A stretch of 64,000 nucleotides of DNA from Bradyrhizobium acaciae (lineage in GTDB: Bacteria > Pseudomonadota > Alphaproteobacteria > Rhizobiales > Xanthobacteraceae), in the NCBI RefSeq assembly GCF_020889785.1, contig NZ_JACMYK010000027.1, forward strand, positions 1 to 64,000, in the 5' to 3' direction. This document shows positions 34,851 through 43,491 of this stretch, piece after piece; position 1 is the first letter of the stretch; every line of letters starts with the position of its first letter. The notes beneath the pieces are model-generated. The model had not been told where the DNA came from. It saw only the letters and a program-made list of their open reading frames with translations, and ran no database searches. The position numbers and the translations under genes were made by a program.

Positions 34851-35005
34851 CGCGGGACGCCTTCGGCGATGTGCGCGAGCGGTAGGTGCCGTTCGCGCGC
34901 ATCTCGTTCGCGCTTGGGCGTTCCGTGCGCGAACTTCACGACCCCGGAGGTAATGGAAAGCCAGCAGCGTTGGTCTATCGTCGCACCACAGACGGGAGGC
35001 GTGCG

Positions 35006-35451
35006 ATGCTGTATGCGGAAGATCTCACCGAGGGCCAGACCTTCAGACTCGGCAGCTACACGATCGGCGAGGCGGAAATTCTGGAATTCGCCGGCAAGTA
35101 TGATCCGGTGCCGATCCATACCGATCCCGTCGCGGCTGCTGCCGGCCCGTTCGGCGGCTTGATCGCAAGCGGCTTCAATACCATTGCGATCTATCAGCGC
35201 CTCGTCGTGGAGGCGATCTGGACCAGGGTGGCCGGCATCGTCGGACGAAGCTTCGAGATTCGCCTGCCGAGCCCGGTTCGGCCCGGAGCGACGCTGACCG
35301 GGCACTCCCGGATCGAGAAGATTACCATCGGCCGGAGCGGCACGACGCCGTCGTGATCTTCAAGACGGAGCTCGTCAACGACGAGCAGCGCCCGGTTCTT
35401 GTCCTCGTGCTCGATGCACTCATCCACATGCGGCCGGTGGAGCAGAGGTGA
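35006..35451 (+). pseudogene. MaoC-like dehydratase gene with a single frameshift
   Basis: The first 110 or so residues (MLYAEDLTEGQTFRLGSY, FAGKYDPVPIHTDP, FGGLIASG, LPSPVRPGATLTG) are a normal single hot-dog MaoC protein. The frame then closes with TGA at 35354, but the missing last strand continues in another frame from about 35338 (RHDAVVIFKTELVNDEQRPV ... ending at 35451). Joined, the product is about 148 residues, the usual family length. A one- or two-base indel near 35320-35340 explains both. It may be a true mutation or a base-calling error. Confidence 0.8.
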
Positions 35452-35630
35452 AGCTAGGTTCGCGCGCGAGCCTCGATCTCGTTGTCGCACAACGCTGCGG
35501 CCACTGTGGCAAGCCTGCGGCGGAACAGCAGCGTATTGGTGACGTCGTCCTTGATGCGGTCGTTCCGCTCCAACTTCACGCATTGGTGCACACGGAACCC
35601 GCGCACAGGCGGTCAATGCGTCGCGCGCGC

Positions 35631-35655
35631 GGAACGTTTCGTTGCCTGATCGGTT
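35631..35655 (+). promoter_or_regulatory. Possible EcfG-type promoter (weak match)
   Basis: GGAAC (35631-35635), 17 bases, GTT (35653-35655); the C normally preceding GTT is G here. It lies 90 bases upstream of the ATG at 35745. Apart from this the 293-base gap 35452-35744 holds nothing recognised. Confidence 0.3.
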
Positions 35656-35744
35656 CGAGACTTCGAAGCCCCCGGCGAGGGGCGCGGGCGGGGAGGAGCC
35701 AGCCAGGGACACGATCAAGGCCGGAACCAACGAAGGAGCAGCGG

Positions 35745-36038
35745 ATGAAACTTAACTCGACGCAAGTCAAACAGACCATGACGCAATTGAACGCGCAGGT
35801 GCTTCCGGACGATCACCCGGCGGTGGCGCAACTGAACAGCGTCTTCGGCGAACATACTTTCTTCGTCGACACCAGCGGACTGAAGGTCCTCGAACCTGCG
35901 CAGAGCTCCGACATGCCGGGGCAGACAGGCGAGGTGGTGAGCCTCGCCGAGTGGAGCGATCCGGAGCTGACGTCGCTTCGGCCGCACGAGCCCGAGCCGA
36001 CCGGCGTGCTTATCGCGCTTGAACCCAGCAAGCACTAA
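35745..36038 (+). CDS. Small soluble hypothetical protein
   Basis: A 97-residue acidic protein starting MKLNSTQVKQTMTQLNAQVLPDDHPAVAQLNSVFG, with GEHTFFVDTSGLKVLE and an acidic Pro-rich end. No helix, signal or known motif is apparent. GAAGGAGCAGCGG before the ATG is a strong ribosome binding site and decides this start over the longer open frame. Conserved-looking rhizobial hypothetical; function unknown. Confidence 0.62.
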   Translation: MKLNSTQVKQTMTQLNAQVLPDDHPAVAQLNSVFGEHTFFVDTSGLKVLEPAQSSDMPGQTGEVVSLAEWSDPELTSLRPHEPEPTGVLIALEPSKH

Positions 36039-36185
36039 TTGCCGCTTCGCCCGGCATGACGATCGGCTCGCTTGATGGCGATAGCCCCCATACGTCACGT
36101 CAAGAGGTGCCGAAAGTCACATGGCAAATCAGCGCCGCCTGCGTATGCATCGGATTGAGGTGGGTATCCAGGCGGTGAGGGGCAG

Positions 36186-36557
36186 ATGGGGATCGTGCGG
36201 CGCTGGAGCCCTGACGAGGACGAGAAGCTCAGAGAACTCGCCAGGGCCGGCAAGAATGCTCTCGAGATCAGCAACGAACTGACCCGCAGCGCCTCGGCTG
36301 TGCGCCGTCGCGCCGAGGTCCTGTCGGTCCTGATCATGGCGAAGGCATTTCGCGCGCGCCCGTCGCATGTCGCCACCCATCTGGAAAGGGTCGCGATCGA
36401 CGCGATCCGGACCCGCCGCTCGTTTCCCGCAGGCGTCGGCCCGAGCACCATTGCCGGAATGATCGAGAAGGGCTGGATCGTCCCGGAGTTGGGGCGCAGA
36501 TATCGCGTTACCGATGCCGGGGTGGAGGCGGTACGGCGGAAGATCCCGAGCGGCTGA
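36186..36557 (+). CDS. SANT/Myb-like helix-turn-helix protein
   Basis: A 123-residue protein whose N-terminus RRWSPDEDEKLRELARAGKNALEISNELTRSASAVRRRAEVL has the three-helix SANT/Myb or GcrA-type DNA-binding pattern. The C-terminus (IAGMIEKGWIVPELGRRYRVTDAGVEAVRR) looks like a second, winged-helix-like segment. Probably a small DNA-binding regulator; target unknown. GAGGGGCAG precedes the ATG. It converges with alkB across a hairpin. Confidence 0.7.
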   Translation: MGIVRRWSPDEDEKLRELARAGKNALEISNELTRSASAVRRRAEVLSVLIMAKAFRARPSHVATHLERVAIDAIRTRRSFPAGVGPSTIAGMIEKGWIVPELGRRYRVTDAGVEAVRRKIPSG

Positions 36558-36598
36558 CGGCGCTACGTGACGGCTCGTCCGGCTTTGACGGCAATTGA

Positions 36599-36632
36599 CG
36601 ATCGCCCGGGTTGGCGTGAAGCCGGGCGATCG
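36599..36632. terminator. Hairpin between convergent genes
   Basis: CGATCGCCCGG (36599-36609) pairs exactly with CCGGGCGATCG (36622-36632). There is no long T tract, so terminator function for the SANT-like gene and alkB is likely rather than certain. Confidence 0.5.
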
Positions 36633-36638
36633 CAGCGA

Positions 36639-37784
36639 TCACGAAGCCGCTGGCCGATCGCCCAGGTTCAACTTGCTCTTGTCGCCACCCGCCCACGCCA
36701 AGGTCTTCGGGTCCATTACCCGGAACCAGAGCGGCGGGATCGCAGCCAACCCGAACATGCCGGTGTAGCCGTTCGGCAGCCGCGGGATATCGTCGAAATC
36801 GCGCAGCGACTGATAGGGGCGCATCGGGTTGGCGTGGTGGTCGGAATGACGTTGCAGATGGAACGTCATCAGGTTCGAGACGATGTGGTTGGTGTTCCAG
36901 GAGTGCCGCGGCTCGACCGCCTGGTAGCGGCCGTTCGGCAGTTTTTCGCGGAGCAGCCCGTAGTGCTCGACATAATTGGCCTGGGTCAGCGCGTACCAGC
37001 CGAGGAAATGATGCGCGACGATGAACGGCGCGACCTTCCAGCCGAACAGCGCAATCAGGATGGCGGCGACGACGAGCGTGAGTGCGAAGCCCTGCAGGAT
37101 CTCGTTGTTGATCGACCAGACCGGCTCGCCGCGCCGGGTCAGCCGTTCGGCCTCGTTGCGCCAGCCGCGTTTGAACGCGCCCGGCAGTTCGCGCGTGGCG
37201 AACGTATAGATCGATTCACCGAACCGCGCGCTGGCGGGGTCTTCGGGTGTCGCGACCCAGGTGTGATGGCCGCGATTGTGCTCGACGCGGAAATGGGCGT
37301 AACCGACCGCACAATTGGCGAGCATGCCGAAGAAGATGTTGAGCCTGTCCGCCTTGTGGCCGAGCTCGTGCCCGATCAGCAGCGCGCCGCCGTTGATGGT
37401 GCCGACGCCGAGCAGCAGGGCGACATAGGACCACCACGGCAGCTCCTGCGTGCCGAAGAAGGCGATCAGCGCGACGTAGTTGATCCAGGGAAACACCACG
37501 GTGATGCGCGCGAGCCGCAGGTAGTACGGGTCGGCCTCCATCGCCGCGACCACTTCCGCCGGCGGATTGTGCGTGTCCTCGCCGAAGAGGACATCGAGCA
37601 GCGGGATCAGGATGAAGATGAAAACGAAGGGGATCAGCGTCACCAGCGGATTGTGCGTCTGCAGGAACAGCCAATAGGACAACAGCGGAATCAGCGGCGG
37701 GATGAACGAAAGCATCCACAGATAGCGTTTGCCGTCCCGGTAGGTGATCGTCTCGCCCGCAGCATTGGTGCCCGTGAAGATCAT
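36639..37784 (-). CDS. alkB: Alkane 1-monooxygenase
   Basis: A 381-residue integral-membrane diiron hydroxylase. All histidine boxes are present: HELGHK (139-144), HNRGHH (169-174), NYVEHYG (270-276) and LQRHSDHH (310-317), within six hydrophobic helices. It hydroxylates the terminal carbon of n-alkanes with electrons from rubredoxin; no rubredoxin or rubredoxin reductase gene lies beside it. Start ATG 37784 follows TGGAGGAA. The divergent AraC regulator suggests inducible expression. Fatty-acid omega-hydroxylation is an alternative substrate class. Confidence 0.93.
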   Translation of the reverse strand: MIFTGTNAAGETITYRDGKRYLWMLSFIPPLIPLLSYWLFLQTHNPLVTLIPFVFIFILIPLLDVLFGEDTHNPPAEVVAAMEADPYYLRLARITVVFPWINYVALIAFFGTQELPWWSYVALLLGVGTINGGALLIGHELGHKADRLNIFFGMLANCAVGYAHFRVEHNRGHHTWVATPEDPASARFGESIYTFATRELPGAFKRGWRNEAERLTRRGEPVWSINNEILQGFALTLVVAAILIALFGWKVAPFIVAHHFLGWYALTQANYVEHYGLLREKLPNGRYQAVEPRHSWNTNHIVSNLMTFHLQRHSDHHANPMRPYQSLRDFDDIPRLPNGYTGMFGLAAIPPLWFRVMDPKTLAWAGGDKSKLNLGDRPAAS

Positions 37785-37940
37785 CGTATTCCTCCAGCGT
37801 CTCCTCGAAGCGGCGTTCGCCGTCATTTGGCCAAGCATGCCGCCAGGGACCGTGCTCCGCCAGTTCCCATCAGGCCAATTTTGTGGCATTTTGCGCCAAG
37901 TGGTTCAGCTGGACGCTCGCGCGGGAGGGACACCGACGCA
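37785..37940. promoter_or_regulatory. Divergent alkB/araC-type promoter region
   Basis: The 156-base region holds the start signals of alkB (minus) and its probable AraC regulator (plus). An imperfect palindrome TGGC-N7-GCCA (37884-37898) inside it is a possible operator half-site pair; promoters were not resolved. Confidence 0.4.
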
Positions 37941-38951
37941 ATGCCGGGATCGGAGGCAGATGCGCTTCGCACGCCGGTGTCTGCGGCCTACGCACGGGCG
38001 CTGTTGCGCGCATTCGGCAAGACGCGGAGTGAGCGCGACGAACTGCTGATGGGCACCGGAATCCAGCAGGACACCGTCGACCAGCCCGGCGCGCACATGC
38101 CGGTGTCGTCGCTGGTGGTGCTGGCCGCCAACATCACCCGTCGACACGGCGAGCTGTGGCCGTTGTCGGCTGCGGCGGTCTGGTCGACATCGCTGCAAGG
38201 TGCGCTCGACGTTGCGACCCGGACGGCGCCGACCATCGAAGATGCGTTGAGCACCGGCGCCCGCTTCGGGTCGACCCGCGCGCCGTTCGTTCGCAACCGG
38301 CTGCGCCGAACCGCGCGCGCGATCCAGATTGAGATCGCTCCTGCGGTGGCCATGGAAGGCACGCTGTGGCGCGCCGTGGCGCTGGCGGTGAGCCTCAACG
38401 TGCACGCGGTGTATGTGCAGTTGCTCGAGGATGCGATCGGCCAGGCGACGCTGCAATTTCCCTGGCCGCCGCCCGCCGGCGCGGAGCGGCTGGCACAGCA
38501 CTATTCCTGCGCCGTCAAATTCAACGCCGCCGCCTTCATCTTCGAGGTGCCGAAGGCGCTGTGCGCGCGGCCGTCGCCGTTTGCCGATCCGGAATTGCAT
38601 GCCAAGGCGATCGAGGCGCTGGAGGCGATCGAGAAGCCGCGCTCGGACACCGCGGCGCTGGCGCGCATGCTCGAGAGCCTGATTGCGGCGCGGCTGCCGC
38701 AGCGCCTCGGCGAGGAGGAAGCAGCGCGTCTCGTCGGCACCTCGCGGCGGACCCTGGTGAGGCGGCTCGCGGAAGCCGGCAGCGCCTTCCGTCCGCTGCT
38801 CGACGGCGTGCTGCGCGAGCGCGCCCGCACCATGCTCGCGGCGGGCAGCCAGTCGCGCGACGAGATGGCGGCCGCGCTCGGCTATACCGATGCAACGAGC
38901 TTCAGCCGGGCATGCCGGCGGTGGTTCCGGGAGAGGGACGCGCGGAACTAA
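37941..38951 (+). CDS. AraC-family transcriptional regulator
   Basis: A 336-residue regulator with an N-terminal OruR/ArgR-type AraC-binding domain (about 1-220) and a C-terminal double helix-turn-helix: LGEEEAARLVGTSRRTLVRRLAEAGSAF and SRDEMAAALGYTDATSFSRACRRWF. It is divergent from alkB, 156 bases apart, and probably controls it in response to alkanes or fatty acids. GGGAGGGACACC lies upstream of the ATG. Confidence 0.9.
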   Translation: MPGSEADALRTPVSAAYARALLRAFGKTRSERDELLMGTGIQQDTVDQPGAHMPVSSLVVLAANITRRHGELWPLSAAAVWSTSLQGALDVATRTAPTIEDALSTGARFGSTRAPFVRNRLRRTARAIQIEIAPAVAMEGTLWRAVALAVSLNVHAVYVQLLEDAIGQATLQFPWPPPAGAERLAQHYSCAVKFNAAAFIFEVPKALCARPSPFADPELHAKAIEALEAIEKPRSDTAALARMLESLIAARLPQRLGEEEAARLVGTSRRTLVRRLAEAGSAFRPLLDGVLRERARTMLAAGSQSRDEMAAALGYTDATSFSRACRRWFRERDARN

Positions 38952-39028
38952 TTTAGCCGGCTCGGTTAGCGGCTCGCGCGATCCTAAAGGCTCGCGGACG
39001 GCACACTGATTGAACTACGCCGATCCTG

Positions 39029-39115
39029 TCAGTGCGTGTGCAGGGCGTCGTATGCGTGGGCACAAAACACAGCAGCGCTGAGCAGCAGCAGCGCGACAAT
39101 GGTCGCTTCCATCAT
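39029..39115 (-). CDS. 28-residue membrane microprotein
   Basis: Reads MMEATIVALLLLSAAVFCAHAYDALHTH: one hydrophobic helix with a His-containing tail. GGGGAAG stands 5 bases before the ATG pair at 39115, a good ribosome binding site. Nothing overlaps it. Similar tiny proteins are common and unannotated in Bradyrhizobium-type genomes. Supported by structure and start signal only. Confidence 0.5.
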   Translation of the reverse strand: MMEATIVALLLLSAAVFCAHAYDALHTH

Positions 39116-39242
39116 GACACTTCCCCATAATTTCTTTGATTGTTTTGGGGAGGATACTGGCCAAATGTTTCCGCCCGGTTTCGTCGGCTGCTGAAAATGG
39201 TTTCGTGGCTGCCGCCAAGCTGCCGCGGGGCCGTCGGAACGA

Positions 39243-39319
39243 TGGCGCGCTCGGAGAGATTCGAACTCCCGACCCTCGGAATCGAAATCCGATGCTCTAT
39301 CCAGCTGAGCTACGAGCGC
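39243..39319 (-). tRNA. tRNA-Arg, anticodon UCG
   Basis: The minus strand folds as a full cloverleaf: acceptor GCGCTCG/CGAGCGC, D stem GCTC/GAGC, anticodon stem TCGGA/TCCGA with loop TTTCGAT (anticodon TCG, decoding CGA), T arm GGGAG-TTCGAAT-CTCTC, discriminator G and encoded CCA. No integrase or duplicated 3' end is seen nearby, so there is no sign of an integrated island here. Confidence 0.95.
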
Positions 39320-39396
39320 GTTGCGGGTCGATTATCAGACTTGGCCGACCGGGGCCAGCACAGACGGCGCGGTGTCCTGCCGGGCTTCCGCTGACC

Positions 39397-39681
39397 TCAG
39401 AAGCAGGGGTGCCGGCGGTGGTCCTGGCCGATATAGGCGGCCGCGCTCTGGTAGCATTTGTTGGAGGAGGGGCCGTCGTAATAGGCGAAGCTGCCGGCGG
39501 CCGGGCCCGGGCCATAATTGTGCAGGTAGCTGATGTGGTAGGGCAGGCCCCAATGGGCGTGGCGGTGATACCGGTGGTGGCGCGGAGCGGCCGAGAGATC
39601 GGCCGCGGCCGCCGGGGAGAGGGCCGGAACGGCCAGGGAAACAGTCACGGCGAGGGCGGCGAAAAGCTTGGTCTTGGTCAT
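39397..39681 (-). CDS. Small exported His-rich protein
   Basis: A 94-residue protein with a Sec signal (MTKTKLFAALAVTVSLAVPALSPAAAA), a basic His/Arg cluster (PRHHRYHRHAHWG) and an aromatic mature part (YHISYLHNYGPGPAAGSFAYYDGPSSNKCYQ) with two cysteines. Resembles a rhizobial family of unknown periplasmic proteins; the histidines may bind metal, which is inference. Ribosome binding site GGAGGCC before ATG. Confidence 0.7.
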   Translation of the reverse strand: MTKTKLFAALAVTVSLAVPALSPAAAADLSAAPRHHRYHRHAHWGLPYHISYLHNYGPGPAAGSFAYYDGPSSNKCYQSAAAYIGQDHRRHPCF

Positions 39682-39903
39682 TGGCGGCCTCCGGGCATTC
39701 GCGCTGGAATCGGCCCGTCCAGCCGATCCAAAGTCCTTTAGCAGTTCATTTAACCCGGAATCGGGCCGATAGCTGCGGGAAATCGGCCACAGCGCGCCAA
39801 ATTTTGCCTTTTTGAGGATGCTTAACGGATTGCCAACACAGTCCGGCCAGAGTCTTGGGGTCAGGTCCGCCCGGGCCGCCTTTCCCTCGGTTTAGAACAT
39901 TTC

Positions 39904-40350
39904 ATGCGCATCACGCCCCTTGTCGCCTTGCTGCTCTCGGTTCTGGCGGTCACGCCGGCACGAGCCGTGCTGCACATCACGCGCGACCATGGCGGTTATG
40001 TCGAGGAGTACAAGGCCAAGTACAAGCAGATCCGCGACCGCCGCGAGCGCGTCGTAATCGACGGCATCTGCAACTCGGCCTGCACGCTGGTGTTCGGCAT
40101 CGTGCCGTTGAACAAGATCTGCGTGACGCCGAAGGCCAGCATCGGCTTCCACCAGGCCTATTACGACAAGGCCTTCACCTTCGGCATCAAGGTCACCAGC
40201 CTCGAGGGCACCTCCGACCTGATGTCCTACTATCCCGACACGGTGAAGGACTGGATCCGCCGCAATGGCGGGCTCACCACCGAGATGAAGAAGATCAAGA
40301 ACGGGATCGATCTCTGGAAGATCGTCGATCCCTGTCCGGAAGAGTGGTAG
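39904..40350 (+). CDS. Periplasmic ClpP-fold (COG3904-like) protein
   Basis: A 148-residue protein with a signal peptide (MRITPLVALLLSVLAVTPARA) and a short crotonase/ClpP-like core: VVIDGICNSACTLVFGIVP contains the likely nucleophile S58 and KASIGFHQAYYD the likely base H83. The third acid is not identified. Homologous-looking exported proteins are annotated as periplasmic proteases of unknown substrate. It stands between a minus-strand small gene and the antiporter. Confidence 0.78.
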   Translation: MRITPLVALLLSVLAVTPARAVLHITRDHGGYVEEYKAKYKQIRDRRERVVIDGICNSACTLVFGIVPLNKICVTPKASIGFHQAYYDKAFTFGIKVTSLEGTSDLMSYYPDTVKDWIRRNGGLTTEMKKIKNGIDLWKIVDPCPEEW

Positions 40351-40377
40351 GGCGCACCGCCGCTCGCGTCTTCAGCA

Positions 40378-42648
40378 TCAGGTCCCGGGCCTGACGTCGC
40401 CGTCCGACACCAGCAGCACCGATGCCTTCGACTTGCCGAGCACGGCGGTTGCGACGCTGCCGAAATTCAGGCTGTCACCCTGGATGCGGTCGACGCCGAT
40501 CACGACTAGGTCGGCCCCGCTTGCCGCGATCTCCTGCAGGATCGCCACTTCCGGCGCGGTGTTGGCGCGTAGCCGCGTCACCACATTGATGTCATAGCGT
40601 GCCGCGGTCGCCGCGATGTCCTTCAGGATCGCTTCCTCCGGTGCCAGCGACATGCTGGGGTTGGAGCGGCGGGCGCCTTTGTCGCGCGTGGTCGAGACAT
40701 AGACGACCTGCAGCGGCTCGCTGGCCAGACGCGCCAGCGCGATCGCGACCTCGGCGCCGCGACGCGATACGTTGCTGCCCGACACCGGCACCAGGATCTT
40801 GCGTGCATTTGCTGTCGGCTCGCTCGCGTGCACGCCCTTGGCGGCGGCAATCGCCAGCGGGCCGTCAAAGCCGGAGGTCAACTGGTCGATGCGCCGGTCG
40901 AAGCCGCCATCCGGGCCCGCGACAGCGCCGATGCCGACCACGAGCAGGTCAAAGCCCTTCTTGGCCTCCTCAGCGATCGCCCCCGCCGCGGTCTCCTCGC
41001 GGGCGCGACTGATGACGTCGAGATTGCCGCCGCCCTCGGGATCGGCGCTCGCCTTGGCGCTCTCCTTGGCCGCATCGATGACCGCCGCCTCCGGGCTCGC
41101 CTCGTCGGCACGGTTCTTCTCCTGCAGTTTTGCGTTCGCCCCGACATGGAGCACGGTGATCGGCAGGCCGCGTCCTCCGGCGACGAGCCCCGCGAGATGC
41201 GCAGCGAATTTCGCGTTGCTGCTTTCGTCGACCGCGAGCAGCAGCCGCTCGAGATTGGCAACGAAGCCGCGCTCCTCATATTCCTCGCGCTCCAGCCGCT
41301 CTTTTTCCTCCTTGCCGAGCGGGAGCCGGGCCAGCGCGCTGCGCAGCATCGGCGGCATCGCCATCGTGGTCAGGATCGCCATGGTGACGATCATCGAGAA
41401 CATGGTCTGGCTCAGCACGCCCATCGACAGGCCGATGGTGGCGATGATGACCTCGGTCGAGCCGCGCGCATTCATGCCGCTCGCCAGCGCATAGGATTCC
41501 TGCCGCGTCAGCCCGCCCAGCGCGCCGCCGGCAAAGGCGCCGGCGAACTTGCCGATGCTGGCGATCAGGATCAGCGCGGCGGTGAGTCCCAGTACCGACG
41601 GATCCTTCAGTACGGTGAGGTCGGCGCTAAGACCGGCGAGCCCGAAGAACACCGGCATGAACAGGCTGGAGATCAGCCCGCGCAGCCGCTCGTCGATCTG
41701 CCTGGTCAGGATCGGGGATTCCCCGACCAGCACGCCGGCGATAAAGGCGCCGAGCACGGTGTGGACGCCGATCAGGTGCGTGATCATCGCCATCGCGCTC
41801 ATCAGGAGCAGAATCACGGTGATCACCGCAGCCGAAGAGACCAGATTGTCGTTGGCCCAGCGGATCAGCCGGAACACCAGCCGGCGGCCGATCGTGAAGC
41901 TGACGGCGAGGAAGGCGAGGGTGCCGAACAGCGCCTGCGCGACCGAGAGGACATCAAGCGTGCCGCGCGAGGCGAGGCTGAAGATGACGGCGATGATGAT
42001 CCAGCCGATGGCGTCATCGATGATCGCAGAGGCGACGATGATCTGGCCGACATTGTGGCGCATGAAGTTCATCTCGCGCACCACGACAGCGACGATCTTC
42101 ACCGACGAGATCGACAGCGCGGTGCCGAGGAACAGCGCGGCGATCACCCGCGCTTCCGGATGCGGCAACAGGCTCTGCGGCAAGAATTCGCCGAGCGCAA
42201 AGCCGGAGGCGAACGGCACCGCGATGCCCGCGGCCGAGATCGTCATCGCCGCGCGGCCGACCTTGCGTACCAGCTTGAGGTCGGTGTCCATGCCGGTCAG
42301 CAGGAGCAGCAGCAGGATGCCGAACTGCGCGATACCGTCGATCAGCGCTTTCTGCTCGCCAGACGGTGGAAAGATCACGTCATGGGCCGACGGCCATAGC
42401 CAGCCGAACAGCGACGGGCCAAGCAGCAGGCCGCCGAGCAGCTCGCCGATCACGGAGGGCTGGCCGATCCGCTGCATCAGTTCGCCGAGGCCGCGCCCGA
42501 CCGCGATCAGGAGCGCGATCTGGACAAGCAGGATGAATTCGGACGGCTTGCTTGCCCCGTGGCCCTCGGCACCGGCGGCCGTGACGGTCGCAAGCAGGAT
42601 GATGACCGCCCGGATCGTCGGTTGAAGCCGCGCCCAGCGGATCGTCAT
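40378..42648 (-). CDS. Kef-type cation:proton antiporter with two C-terminal Usp domains
   Basis: A 756-residue protein. After a signal-like first helix comes a CPA2 antiporter core of about 12 helices (residues 40-430; LGELMQRIGQPSVIGELLGGLLLGPSLFGWLWP, LLLLLTGMDTDLKLVR, ASAIIDDAIGWIIIAV, FFGLAGLSADLTVL, GMNARGSTEVIIATIGLSMGVLS). Two universal-stress-protein folds follow (about 470-600 and 620-750), the second with KILVPVSGSNVSRRGAEVAIALAR. The Usp parts likely bind ATP or another nucleotide and gate K+ or Na+ exchange. The reading frame is continuous. GGAGAGGC precedes the ATG. Confidence 0.92.
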   Translation of the reverse strand: MTIRWARLQPTIRAVIILLATVTAAGAEGHGASKPSEFILLVQIALLIAVGRGLGELMQRIGQPSVIGELLGGLLLGPSLFGWLWPSAHDVIFPPSGEQKALIDGIAQFGILLLLLLTGMDTDLKLVRKVGRAAMTISAAGIAVPFASGFALGEFLPQSLLPHPEARVIAALFLGTALSISSVKIVAVVVREMNFMRHNVGQIIVASAIIDDAIGWIIIAVIFSLASRGTLDVLSVAQALFGTLAFLAVSFTIGRRLVFRLIRWANDNLVSSAAVITVILLLMSAMAMITHLIGVHTVLGAFIAGVLVGESPILTRQIDERLRGLISSLFMPVFFGLAGLSADLTVLKDPSVLGLTAALILIASIGKFAGAFAGGALGGLTRQESYALASGMNARGSTEVIIATIGLSMGVLSQTMFSMIVTMAILTTMAMPPMLRSALARLPLGKEEKERLEREEYEERGFVANLERLLLAVDESSNAKFAAHLAGLVAGGRGLPITVLHVGANAKLQEKNRADEASPEAAVIDAAKESAKASADPEGGGNLDVISRAREETAAGAIAEEAKKGFDLLVVGIGAVAGPDGGFDRRIDQLTSGFDGPLAIAAAKGVHASEPTANARKILVPVSGSNVSRRGAEVAIALARLASEPLQVVYVSTTRDKGARRSNPSMSLAPEEAILKDIAATAARYDINVVTRLRANTAPEVAILQEIAASGADLVVIGVDRIQGDSLNFGSVATAVLGKSKASVLLVSDGDVRPGT

Positions 42649-42745
42649 TGCCTCTCCGATTGCGAAAATTCCAGTGTGGCCCGTCCCGCTTGCCGCATGC
42701 GGTCAACGCCGGGGTTCCGAAAGCGATCCACAAGCGGACAGATTT

Positions 42746-42771
42746 GGAACCGATGGCAGGGGCCGTTCGTT
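42746..42771 (+). promoter_or_regulatory. EcfG-type general stress promoter
   Basis: GGAAC (42746-42750), 17 bases, CGTT (42768-42771) exactly fits the EcfG consensus. It directs transcription toward the microprotein gene at 42882, about 110 bases on, and away from the antiporter. Confidence 0.6.
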
Positions 42772-42881
42772 TCGCTCATGAGGCGTTCATCCTCATGATG
42801 CGATTGTCTCCATGAGCGAGTCTGATCGCCGGAGCGGCTACGTCATAGCTCCCCCTAGGCTCGCGCGCACGGGAGACTGCG

Positions 42882-43004
42882 ATGGCAACCAGATCCAATC
42901 TTTCGAAGGCTGAACTCGCGCGTAGCGTTGCGGGCGCCACGTCGGCGTTGGTGCTGAGCGCGCTCGCCTTGTTCGTCGCCGCACATCATCTGAGCGGCGG
43001 GTAG
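42882..43004 (+). CDS. 40-residue membrane microprotein, probable stress gene
   Basis: A short protein starting MATRSNLSKAELARSVAGAT, with one hydrophobic helix (SALVLSALALFVAAHHL) and a Gly-Gly end. A GGGAG ribosome binding site stands before the ATG, and a good EcfG-type promoter lies upstream. Similar single-helix proteins belong to the general stress regulon in rhizobia; the role is unknown. Confidence 0.6.
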   Translation: MATRSNLSKAELARSVAGATSALVLSALALFVAAHHLSGG

Positions 43005-43029
43005 GGCGGACGGTGTGTCCGCCGGCCAG

Positions 43030-43263
43030 TCATGAAAGCAGGAAGGTCCCGATCAGGAGGCCGGCCGCGAATGCCCAAAGCCCGAGGGTACAGGCCGAGA
43101 TGACCCGGACCAGATTGCGCAGATCCACGTCCTGCCAGTTGCTGTGGGATCGATAGGTCAATTGCAGGCACCCCCTGCGGCGGCCGCCTTTGCTTCCGGC
43201 CGGCAGCCTGTTCCCGATCAGTGCCCAAATGAAGGCAACCAATGGTGGTGCCTGATCACGCAT
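43030..43263 (-). CDS. Small one-helix membrane protein (uncertain)
   Basis: A 77-residue frame with a basic middle (GNRLPAGSKGGRRRG) and a C-terminal hydrophobic helix (VRVISACTLGLWAFAAGLLIGTFLL). It has no clear ribosome binding site and its start is not certain; a shorter form is possible. Retained because the helix and third-position GC bias look coding. The 228 bases after it hold no supported gene. Confidence 0.4.
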   Translation of the reverse strand: MRDQAPPLVAFIWALIGNRLPAGSKGGRRRGCLQLTYRSHSNWQDVDLRNLVRVISACTLGLWAFAAGLLIGTFLLS

Positions 43264-43491
43264 TCGCGAGGCAGCGCCTCAGGCGTCCGGTATTGCGCTC
43301 GCCGGATTTGCCCATGGTGCGACCGGGGGCTGAGAGGTTGCGCCGGCATGTTGTACCGGTGCGGCAGCGCTGATAGCGGGCCTTGGCAACTTCGCCGGAC
43401 GCGCGACGGCGATCTGCCCGTCGGTTGTATGCGACGGGGACGCGGGTTACAGAAGGCTGGCTTGGCAAGGCAACAGCCCGGGGGAGTGTCG

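Noticed and set aside
36567-37940. Upstream extension of the AraC regulator to a 794-residue protein
   Set aside because: The extension is antisense to alkB and is low-complexity; the ATG at 37941 has a ribosome binding site and starts the real domain.
39243-39319. tRNA-Arg as attachment site of a genomic island
   Set aside because: No integrase, no duplicated tRNA 3' end, and flanking genes have normal composition.
40828-42399. 523-residue frame antisense to the Kef-type antiporter
   Set aside because: Antisense shadow with low-complexity Arg/Asp/Gln translation; the minus-strand gene has clear antiporter and Usp motifs.
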